Below, one piece after another: positions 1 to 7,054 of a stretch of 64,000 nt of DNA. A program made the position numbers and the translations under genes. Below the pieces are notes generated by a model. It worked only from the letters and a program-made list of their open reading frames with translations. It did not search any database and was not told the origin of the DNA. Source of the stretch: CAINVV01 sp963663675 (lineage in GTDB: Bacteria; Bacteroidota; Bacteroidia; Bacteroidales; Prolixibacteraceae). Position 1 is the first letter of the stretch. Each line of letters opens with the position of its first letter. Where the stretch lies: the NCBI GenBank assembly GCA_963663675.1, contig OY760498.1, positions 62,001-126,000 of the forward strand. The letters run 5' to 3'.

Positions 1-173
1 TAGTACCTGAATTCCATCCTAAGCCTGAATTGTTAAACATGACGGTAGCAGATTGGGATAAATTTGATAAGCCTGCCTATAACAGGCTTTTTAAAGGCAC
101 AGCAGTCGAAAGGGCAGGGTATGCCCGAATAAAAAGGACCCTCGGTTTACTCTCCGGCAATATAATGATGTAA
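1..173 (+). CDS. queG: Epoxyqueuosine reductase, C-terminal fragment (5' end outside window)
   Basis: Reading from base 3 gives 56 codons ending in TAA at 171-173, with no upstream start in the window, so this is the 3' end of a longer gene. The translated tail (PEFHPKPELLNM, then DWDKFD, NRLFKGTAVERAGYARIKR) resembles the C-terminal tail of QueG as I remember it: a Met-Thr-x-x-Asp/Glu-Trp stretch followed by a Phe-x-x-Ser/Thr-Ala-Val-x-Arg helix. QueG is a cobalamin and iron-sulfur enzyme that reduces epoxyqueuosine to queuosine in tRNA. The catalytic and cluster-binding parts lie outside the window, so the call rests on the tail alone. queA, which acts one step earlier in the same pathway, is at about 22.8 kb. 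Confidence 0.7.
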   Translation, partial: VPEFHPKPELLNMTVADWDKFDKPAYNRLFKGTAVERAGYARIKRTLGLLSGNIMM

Positions 174-178
174 CTTTG
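171..178 (+). promoter_or_regulatory. Putative Bacteroidota -7 promoter element
   Basis: TAACTTTG matches the TAnnTTTG -7 consensus and overlaps the queG stop codon. A weak TTTA -33 element lies at 146-149, 21 bases upstream. It would start transcription near 185, about 60 bases before the hydrolase gene at 248. Confidence 0.4.
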
Positions 179-247
179 CAGTCAATCAAATTTTATCGAA
201 TCCCTGCGGCTCACAATCGAAATTCCAAATTCGAAAATTAAATTGTT

Positions 248-1072
248 ATGGCTGAAGAAATCTGGACATCATTTGACGGCATCAAATTGTATGCAAATAT
301 TTGGCATACAGATAATTCACCAAAGGCAGTCCTCGCATTTGTGCATGGGCACGGGACCCATAGCAGAAGATACGACGACTGGTTCTCCGATTTTTTAAAA
401 AGGGGCTTTGAGGTTATCTCCTTTGATCTGAGGGGTCATGGACATTCCGGAGGAAAACAGGGAACAATTCATCGCTACACAGAATACCTTGATGATGTTG
501 CCCTGCTGATGGAAAAAGCAAGAGAAAAATTTCCATCTCTTCCCATCGTATTGTATGGTCACAGCATGGGCGCCACTATTGTTCTGTCTTATCTTGGCAA
601 AGCAGAAATCTTGCCTGAAATGGCTGTTATGGCTTCCGCCTGGCTGGAACTCGTGCAACCGCCCGGGAAAGTCAAAAGCCTGGCAATCTGGCTGGCTGAT
701 ACACTTGTTCCCCAGGTGACCATCCAGACCGGGCTTAAATCCAAAGATTTTGCTCCGCCTGAAACGAATGAACCTCCGAAGGAACGTGATCCGCTTATGC
801 ACAAAAGGATTTCGGCACGTTGTTTCAGGGAAGTGCAGCGGGCAACAAAGAAAATTTCAGCACAGACATTACCCGCAAAAATACCTTTACTTTTCATACA
901 CGGAGCGAATGACAGGGTATCTGCAGCATCTGCATCGGAACGGCTGGCGAAAAGTCTGCCGGATAACGCAACCTACAGGGAGTGGGAAGAAGGGCCTCAT
1001 CAGCTGCATTCCTGGGACCAGAATCACCTTGTTACCGAATTTACAATTGATTGGATAAACAAACAACTATGA
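248..1072 (+). CDS. Alpha/beta hydrolase, monoacylglycerol lipase-like
   Basis: A 274-residue serine hydrolase of the alpha/beta fold, close to the monoacylglycerol lipase / lysophospholipase group. The oxyanion-hole motif HGHG is at 33-36, the nucleophile elbow GHSMG is at 104-108 (Ser106), the likely acid is Asp222 in HGANDRV, and the His is in GPHQL at about 251. No signal peptide is visible, so it is probably cytoplasmic. Substrate is unknown; the family cleaves carboxylic esters such as monoglycerides. Its stop codon overlaps the ATG of the GSCFA gene (ATGA at 1069-1072), which implies translational coupling. The start is the ATG at 248, downstream of a good -7 box. Confidence 0.85.
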   Translation: MAEEIWTSFDGIKLYANIWHTDNSPKAVLAFVHGHGTHSRRYDDWFSDFLKRGFEVISFDLRGHGHSGGKQGTIHRYTEYLDDVALLMEKAREKFPSLPIVLYGHSMGATIVLSYLGKAEILPEMAVMASAWLELVQPPGKVKSLAIWLADTLVPQVTIQTGLKSKDFAPPETNEPPKERDPLMHKRISARCFREVQRATKKISAQTLPAKIPLLFIHGANDRVSAASASERLAKSLPDNATYREWEEGPHQLHSWDQNHLVTEFTIDWINKQL

Positions 1073-2073
1073 TATTTCGCACTGAAATCTCCTTGCCAAA
1101 AGTTACAGAGCAACTCTCCTACCGGCGGAATGCACTGATGGTAGGATCCTGTTTTACTGAAAATATCGGAAACCACCTTCAACAACATCTGTTCCCTGTA
1201 GTGACCAATCCATGCGGAATTTTATACAATCCCGCCTCAATAGGAAATTGTATTGATTTCCTGACTGGAGACAAAAAAATCAATGAATCGGATCTTTTTC
1301 AGGCCAACGGATTATGGAACAATTTTTCGTTCCACAGCCGATTCTCTCATCCTGATAAAGAGACAGCACTGAAAATGATGAACGATTCAGTTTCACTGGC
1401 ATCCCAAAAGCTGAAGACTGCATCCCATCTTTTTATAACATTTGGAACATCATGGGTTTACAGGGATAAAGAAAACGGCAATATTGTCGGCAACTGTCAC
1501 AAACTTCCGGCCAGCCACTTCACGCGTGAACGACTTTCAGTGGAGGTAATGAGTACTCAATGGACCGAACTTTTAAACAAACTCCTTGGTGCCTATCCGG
1601 ACTTAAACATCGTTTTTACTGTGAGCCCTATTCGCCACATGAAAGATGGCAGCTATGAAAATCAGGTAAGCAAATCTGCCCTATTTCTGCTGATTGATCA
1701 ACTAAGATCCTGTTTTAAATCTCAGCATCTTATCTATTTCCCTTCCTATGACCTGGTAATGGATGAACTGCGGGACTACAGGTTCTACGACAACGACATG
1801 TTGCATTTAAATGAGGCTGCAACTGCTTTCGTTCTTGAAAAATTTAATGAGGTATTTTTGGATAAAGAGGGCAAAGAAATCCATTTAGTCCTGACGAAAA
1901 TAATCAAGTCATTATCCCACAGGCCATTTCAGGCAAATACTTCCACTTATTTTGAATTTCTTTCAAGGTTGAATGAAGAAATTTTAAGGTTGGCACGGAC
2001 ATACCCTTTCGTCAATTTTGAAAATCTAAGAAATGACATCATTCAAAAAAAGAGCACTTTAAATTTTTTTTAA
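1069..2073 (+). CDS. GSCFA domain-containing protein
   Basis: A 334-residue protein carrying the signature Gly-Ser-Cys-Phe (residues 26-29, MVGSCFTENIG) that names the GSCFA family, an SGNH/GDSL-esterase-like group of unknown substrate. The second family block is the TVSPIRH-type stretch in the middle, followed by a late DMLHLNEAA motif whose His is in the place expected for a catalytic His. I chose the ATG at 1069, which overlaps the upstream stop by four bases. A TTG at 1051 in the same frame is less likely. It probably forms one operon with the hydrolase before it. Biological role is not known; these proteins are common in Bacteroidota. Confidence 0.85.
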   Translation: MIFRTEISLPKVTEQLSYRRNALMVGSCFTENIGNHLQQHLFPVVTNPCGILYNPASIGNCIDFLTGDKKINESDLFQANGLWNNFSFHSRFSHPDKETALKMMNDSVSLASQKLKTASHLFITFGTSWVYRDKENGNIVGNCHKLPASHFTRERLSVEVMSTQWTELLNKLLGAYPDLNIVFTVSPIRHMKDGSYENQVSKSALFLLIDQLRSCFKSQHLIYFPSYDLVMDELRDYRFYDNDMLHLNEAATAFVLEKFNEVFLDKEGKEIHLVLTKIIKSLSHRPFQANTSTYFEFLSRLNEEILRLARTYPFVNFENLRNDIIQKKSTLNFF

Positions 2074-2157
2074 CCAAAGCTTTGCTTATTTTTAGCCAAT
2101 CTGCATAGAGTACTTAATAAAACCTTCCGATCTTTCAATTTCTAACAGTTCATACAT

Positions 2158-4119
2158 ATGGGATATCTGAATTTTGATAAAGATAAACTGGTCAATCTAT
2201 CCTATTCACTGGAGCGCGAGATACTACGCACCAATCGTGGAGGCGCATATTCATCTACAACGCTGGCTGGATGCAATACACGCAAATATCACGGGCTGCT
2301 GGTTGTTAGGCTGGATGAACTGGATGGAGGCAAACATGTGTTACTCTCTTCACTTGATGAGTCTGTAATCCAGCATGAAGCACAGTTCAATCTGGGAATT
2401 CACAAATTTCCGGGTGATTTTTATGAACCAAAGGGTCACAAATATATTCGGAACTTTGAGTTTGACACAATTCAAAAACATACTTACCGGGTTGGAGGTG
2501 TAATCCTTACAAGGACCCGGTTGCTGGTTGAACATGAAAATCAATTGTTGGTAAAATATACTTTAGAAGAGGCACACAGCCCTACCAAACTGAGGTTTAA
2601 ACCTTTTATGGCTTTCAGGAATGTACACTCCCTCAGCAAAGCAAACCTTTATGCCAATTCAAAATATGTACCTGTTCCCAATGGTATAAAAATGAACCTC
2701 TATGAAGGTTACCCCGATTTGTACATGCAACTTTCAAAAGAATGCGATTTTGTTCCGGTACCGGACTGGTACAAAAACATCGAATACATCAAGGAACAGG
2801 AGCGCGGATATGAGTTCCAGGAAGATCTGCTTGTGCCCGGATATTTCGAGGTTTCAATAAAAAAAGGTGAATCGGTCTTTTTCAGTGCGTCAACGACCCA
2901 GCAAAAACCGGCGGCCTTTCTTAAATTGTACGAAGCTGAGAAAAAATCACGGATCCCAAGGGATTCCTTTCTAAACTGCCTGCGTAACTCCGGACAACAA
3001 TTTTTATGGGAACGCCCTGACGGAATAGACCTTATTGCCGGCTACCCCTGGTACGAGTCTATTTCCAGGCAAACTCTTACCGCAATTCCGGGAATATTGT
3101 TAAATCAAGGCAACCCCGAAATATTTGAATCCGTTTTACTCACAAACCTCAAACGGCTTAATAAAGGCCTTTTGCCGAAATATTCCGGGCAGATGAGCGA
3201 ATACGATTCCGCGGATGCGCCTTTGCTGGTTTTTAACGCATTGCAGGAACTGGCAAAAATCAAGCCCGAAAAAGAAATCTGGAAAACTTATAGTTCTTAT
3301 TTGAAGGATATTTTGAACAATTACCGTAAGGGTACCGATTTTAATATCCATATGCTTGAAAATGGACTGATTTATGCCAAACAGGATGGAATTGCCCTCA
3401 CCTGGATGGACGAATATGTCAAAGGGGTACCCGTAACTCAAAGGGGAGGGCTTGCAGTCGAAATTAGTGCCTTATGGTACAACGCCGTTTGTTTTGCCTT
3501 GAAACTGGCCGAATCAGCCGGAGACAAGGTGTTTTTAAAGGACTGGAAAGATCTTCCGCAAATTATTGCTGAATCTTTTATAGCTAACTTTTGGTGCGAA
3601 GAATGTGGTCAGTTGGCCGATTATATCCAGGATGATTACACAGATTGGTCTATTCGGCCAAATATGCTTTTGGCTGCATCACAGGAATTCTCCCCCCTGA
3701 CGCGCACACATAAAAAAATGATTGTCAGTACTGTAAGAAATAAACTCTTAACCCCTGTCGGCATTCGGACCCTCACGCCTGAAGATCCTGCCTACAAAGG
3801 ATTTTCCGGAGAAAGGGCAGAAGATTTCTCTGAGGCAGCCCATCAGGGTACTGCATATCCATTTCTTATCTATCCATTCATTAAGACCTACCTCGAGGTA
3901 CATAAAGCCGGCGGCCTTTCATTTGCAAAAAATTGCCTGGAAGGATTCAAAAACGAGATGGCAGAAAATTGTATCGGAACTCTTTCGGAGGCCTATGAGG
4001 GAAATCCTCCGCATACGGCAAAAGGATCAATATCTCATGCCTGGAATGTGGCGGCAGTGATTATGGCTAGTCTGCTGGTTGAAAATTACAATGAAGTTAA
4101 CAGAACAAAAGCTAACTAA
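2158..4119 (+). CDS. Glycogen debranching enzyme (amylo-alpha-1,6-glucosidase type)
   Basis: A 653-residue protein that should hydrolyse alpha-1,6 branch points of glycogen in the cytoplasm. The N-terminal beta-sandwich domain has the family start NRGGAYSSTTLAGCNTRKYHG (about 26-46, two overlapping blocks). The C-terminal alpha/alpha-barrel has TWMD at 415-418, the AVEISALWYN block at about 433-442, AHQGTAYPF at 561-569 and GNPPHTAKGSISHAW near 615-629. All are family landmarks. One is abnormal: after GYPWY the usual Arg-Asp pair reads Arg-Gln (SRQT, 303-306). It is first in a four-gene glycogen cluster, 9 bp before the glycogen synthase gene. Confidence 0.88.
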   Translation: MGYLNFDKDKLVNLSYSLEREILRTNRGGAYSSTTLAGCNTRKYHGLLVVRLDELDGGKHVLLSSLDESVIQHEAQFNLGIHKFPGDFYEPKGHKYIRNFEFDTIQKHTYRVGGVILTRTRLLVEHENQLLVKYTLEEAHSPTKLRFKPFMAFRNVHSLSKANLYANSKYVPVPNGIKMNLYEGYPDLYMQLSKECDFVPVPDWYKNIEYIKEQERGYEFQEDLLVPGYFEVSIKKGESVFFSASTTQQKPAAFLKLYEAEKKSRIPRDSFLNCLRNSGQQFLWERPDGIDLIAGYPWYESISRQTLTAIPGILLNQGNPEIFESVLLTNLKRLNKGLLPKYSGQMSEYDSADAPLLVFNALQELAKIKPEKEIWKTYSSYLKDILNNYRKGTDFNIHMLENGLIYAKQDGIALTWMDEYVKGVPVTQRGGLAVEISALWYNAVCFALKLAESAGDKVFLKDWKDLPQIIAESFIANFWCEECGQLADYIQDDYTDWSIRPNMLLAASQEFSPLTRTHKKMIVSTVRNKLLTPVGIRTLTPEDPAYKGFSGERAEDFSEAAHQGTAYPFLIYPFIKTYLEVHKAGGLSFAKNCLEGFKNEMAENCIGTLSEAYEGNPPHTAKGSISHAWNVAAVIMASLLVENYNEVNRTKAN

Positions 4120-4128
4120 ACCAGAAAT

Positions 4129-5418
4129 ATGAAGGTATTGATGTTTGGATGGGAATTCCCTCCTCATATAAGCGGTGGATTGGGTACAGCAAGTTTCGGC
4201 TTGACCAGGGGGTTGGCTCAGTTTGATGATCTGGAGGTACTTTTCGTAGTTCCTAAGGCCTATGGCGACGAAGATGATACTGCAGTTAAGAAAATTATCG
4301 GTGCCAATGAAATTTCTATCTCAAGGAAACATGTGCTTGTTCAGAATGCAGACCACAAAATTGATCTGACAGAAGTTCATACTAATCTGATACCTTACAC
4401 TGACCCCGAAGAGTTTTGGCTACTGACGCAACAACGCCTGACTTCCTCAACACGATTTGTGCAGACAGACGCTCAGGGGAAAATTCCATTTTCCGGAAAA
4501 TACGGAGCCAACCTGCTCGAAGAAATTGCCAATTATGCAATTGTTGCAGAATATATCGGAAGGGAATATGAATTTGATGTGATTCATGCCCACGACTGGT
4601 TAGCTTATCCCGCCGGGATCGCCGCCAAACGGGTTAGCGGAAAACCACTGGTGATTCATGTTCACGCAACCGACTTCGACAGGAGCGGGGGGAGTGTCAA
4701 CCCAAAAGTTTATGCCATTGAACGTGAAGGGATGGAAATTGCCGATCAGATTATTACAGTCAGTAATCTGACCAAAAAAATCGTAATCGAGAAATATGGC
4801 ATCAATCCTGCAAAAATCACAACTGTCTACAATGCCGTCGAACCTGTTGAGAACAGGGATACAGAGGAGTTCAAAAGAGGCATCAGCGACAAAATCGTAA
4901 CTTTTCTTGGGCGTATCACCCTGCAGAAAGGACCTGAATACTTTATAGAAGCCGCCTACCAGGTTTTGAAACGTACCGAGAATGTCCGCTTCGTAATGGC
5001 CGGCAGTGGCGATATGATGGAAAAAATGATCAGGAGGACAGCTCGTCTGGGAATTTCTGACAGGTTCCACTACACCGGATTCCTGCGTGGTGATGATGTC
5101 TTTGATATGTTCCGCATGAGCGATGTTTATGTAATGCCATCTGTTTCTGAACCATTTGGTATCTCTCCACTTGAAGCTATGATGACGGATGTTCCGGTCA
5201 TTATTTCAAAACAATCAGGAGTAGCAGAGATTCTTACACATGCGATTAAAGTAGATTTCTGGGATATCAATGCCATGGCTGATGCCATTTATGGAATCAT
5301 AAAATACCCGGCTCTTCCTGCCATGTTCAGGAAATTCGGCCGGGTGGAGGTTGATAACCTGCAATGGAAACATTCAGCAGCACACGTCCGTGAAGTATAC
5401 AAAAAAGCGATACGCTAA
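4129..5418 (+). CDS. Glycogen synthase, GT4/GT5-like
   Basis: A 429-residue GT-B glycosyltransferase predicted to extend alpha-1,4-glucan from a nucleotide-glucose donor. The N-terminal nucleotide-sugar loop is WEFPPHISGGLGT (8-20). HAHDWLA is at 153-159, the second Rossmann domain opens with FLGRITLQKG (about 259-268), and the E-x7-E donor-binding motif is EPFGISPLE (341-349). The N-terminal KxGG loop of classical bacterial GlgA is replaced by SGG, as in the Bacteroidota/eukaryotic-like synthases. Position between the debranching enzyme and the GH57 gene supports a glycogen role over a cell-surface one. Donor specificity (UDP- or ADP-glucose) cannot be told from the sequence. Confidence 0.87.
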   Translation: MKVLMFGWEFPPHISGGLGTASFGLTRGLAQFDDLEVLFVVPKAYGDEDDTAVKKIIGANEISISRKHVLVQNADHKIDLTEVHTNLIPYTDPEEFWLLTQQRLTSSTRFVQTDAQGKIPFSGKYGANLLEEIANYAIVAEYIGREYEFDVIHAHDWLAYPAGIAAKRVSGKPLVIHVHATDFDRSGGSVNPKVYAIEREGMEIADQIITVSNLTKKIVIEKYGINPAKITTVYNAVEPVENRDTEEFKRGISDKIVTFLGRITLQKGPEYFIEAAYQVLKRTENVRFVMAGSGDMMEKMIRRTARLGISDRFHYTGFLRGDDVFDMFRMSDVYVMPSVSEPFGISPLEAMMTDVPVIISKQSGVAEILTHAIKVDFWDINAMADAIYGIIKYPALPAMFRKFGRVEVDNLQWKHSAAHVREVYKKAIR

Positions 5419-5531
5419 GTCAAATCAATAAGATTTTTAAATATGAAATGCGCAAGATATTTATTCACCGATCGGGATGATAATATTATTTGTGCATTCC
5501 ATCTGGCAATTAAGAAATAAATTATAATCAA

Positions 5532-6905
5532 ATGAAAACAATCTGCCTGAACTTTCAGATCCACCAACCCTTTCGCTACCGTAAGTACCGGTTTTTCGAT
5601 ATCGGCAATGATTCCTATTATTACGATGATTATGCCAACGAAACGATCATGAGGAAGATTGCGGACAATTGCTATCTGCCTGCTAATCAGATTTTGCTGA
5701 AACAAATAAAAAAATTGAAAGGCAATTTTAAGATCTCCTTTTCTATTTCAGGAGTTGCCATGGAGCAATTTAAACTTTATGCGCCTGAAGTTATTGATTC
5801 ATTCAAAGAGTTGGCTGCAACCGGTTCCGTCGAGTTTCTGTCCGGAACTTATGCCAATTCATTGGTATCCCTGGTGGATGAAGAACTGTTTATCAAGCAG
5901 GTGAAAGCTCACGATGACCTGATTGAAGAACTGTTCAATCAAAAACCAAAGGTTTTCCGCAACGCTGAATTGATTTATTCGGATGAACTCGGTGATCTCA
6001 TTTACAGGATGGGATTTGAAACAGTCCTTACGGAAGGAGCCAAACATATCCTCGGCTGGAAGAGTCCTAACTACCTGTACTGCAACGCCCTCAATCCAAG
6101 GCAAAAGGTGCTGATGCGCAATTACCGTCTCAGCGACGACCTCTCTTTCCGTTTTTCCAACTCATCCTGGAACGAATATCCCCTCACTGCAGAGAAAATG
6201 ACCAACTGGATTCTGGATCTTCCAAAAAAAGAAGAAATTGTAAACATCTTTCTGAATTATGAGACTTTTGGGGAAATTCAGAAGAAAAATACAGGCATTT
6301 TCGATTTTCTGGAAAGTTTGCCGGAGAAAATTCTTAAAACAAAGGAGTTGACATTTATCACTCCCAGTGAGGCAGTTAAAGTTTTACAGCCGGTTTCTGC
6401 AGTGCACGTATTACATCCGATCTCATGGGCAGATGAAGAACGCGATCTCTCCGCCTGGCTGGGTAACGAACTTCAGAAAGATGCATTTAAACACTTGTAC
6501 GACTTGAGAGAGCAGGCAAAAAAATGTACCGATCCTCAGCTGAAGAAAGACTGGCTTTATTTACAATCCAATGACCATCTTTATTATATGTGCACCAAGT
6601 TTTTCTCTGATGGTGAAGTGCACAAATTTTTCAATCCCTACGGAAATCCGTATGAAGCATTTATCAACTACATGAATGTGTTGAGCGATTTCACCCTCAG
6701 ATTGAACAAAGCTGTACCGGTAAATGAAAATGAGGCCGAGATGACCAAACTAAAACTCGTCATTGACGAAAAGACTAAAAAACTTGATGCGGCTGAAATG
6801 GAACTGAAAAAATTAAAAAAATCATTGTCTGCAACTCCAAAAACTAAAGTCACAAAAACTACAGTAACAAAAGCAAATCCCAAAAAGAAAACTACTTCCA
6901 AATAG
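5532..6905 (+). CDS. GH57 family alpha-amylase-like protein
   Basis: A 457-residue glycoside hydrolase family 57 protein. The family N-terminus FQIHQPFR has the conserved HQP at 11-13. A candidate nucleophile Glu146 lies in FRNAELIYSDE. The region-4 motif reads LNYETFGE (241-248), whereas I remember an Asp in place of the Asn in active relatives, so the proton donor may be missing. The last 40 residues are a Lys/Thr-rich tail after a predicted short coiled coil (about 405-425), unusual for the family. It sits between glycogen synthase and phosphorylase, so it most likely acts on cytoplasmic glycogen, or is a non-catalytic glucan-binding partner. No signal peptide. Confidence 0.85.
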   Translation: MKTICLNFQIHQPFRYRKYRFFDIGNDSYYYDDYANETIMRKIADNCYLPANQILLKQIKKLKGNFKISFSISGVAMEQFKLYAPEVIDSFKELAATGSVEFLSGTYANSLVSLVDEELFIKQVKAHDDLIEELFNQKPKVFRNAELIYSDELGDLIYRMGFETVLTEGAKHILGWKSPNYLYCNALNPRQKVLMRNYRLSDDLSFRFSNSSWNEYPLTAEKMTNWILDLPKKEEIVNIFLNYETFGEIQKKNTGIFDFLESLPEKILKTKELTFITPSEAVKVLQPVSAVHVLHPISWADEERDLSAWLGNELQKDAFKHLYDLREQAKKCTDPQLKKDWLYLQSNDHLYYMCTKFFSDGEVHKFFNPYGNPYEAFINYMNVLSDFTLRLNKAVPVNENEAEMTKLKLVIDEKTKKLDAAEMELKKLKKSLSATPKTKVTKTTVTKANPKKKTTSK

Positions 6906-6973
6906 CAGCCTTAATGTGAAGAAAATGTTATAATTACAAATTCTTTGCGTAAAAAAAGTCTCTGCAGTATAAA

Positions 6974-6998
6974 AATGATCGCCAAATTTGGTATCATT
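6974..6998. promoter_or_regulatory. Near-perfect palindrome, operator-like, upstream of phosphorylase gene
   Basis: The core CCAAATTTGG (6982-6991) is a perfect 10-bp palindrome, flanked by AATGAT (6974-6979) and ATCATT (6993-6998), with spacers of two and one bases. It lies 57 bp before the phosphorylase start. A possible promoter follows it (TTG at 6997-6999 and TACATTTTG at 7017-7025). It looks like a dimeric regulator site; the regulator is not known. Confidence 0.4.
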
Positions 6999-7054
6999 GC
7001 GACCCGATGTCGGCAATACATTTTGATGCACTTTAGTGCTAAATCAATTATAGA

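Noticed and set aside
395..1058. Overlapping open frames on both strands inside the hydrolase gene
   Set aside because: They lie fully inside a gene with intact catalytic motifs and show no family features of their own. The same holds for the many other frames nested in strong genes (for example at 29647-30198, 48359-49022 and 50266-50931).
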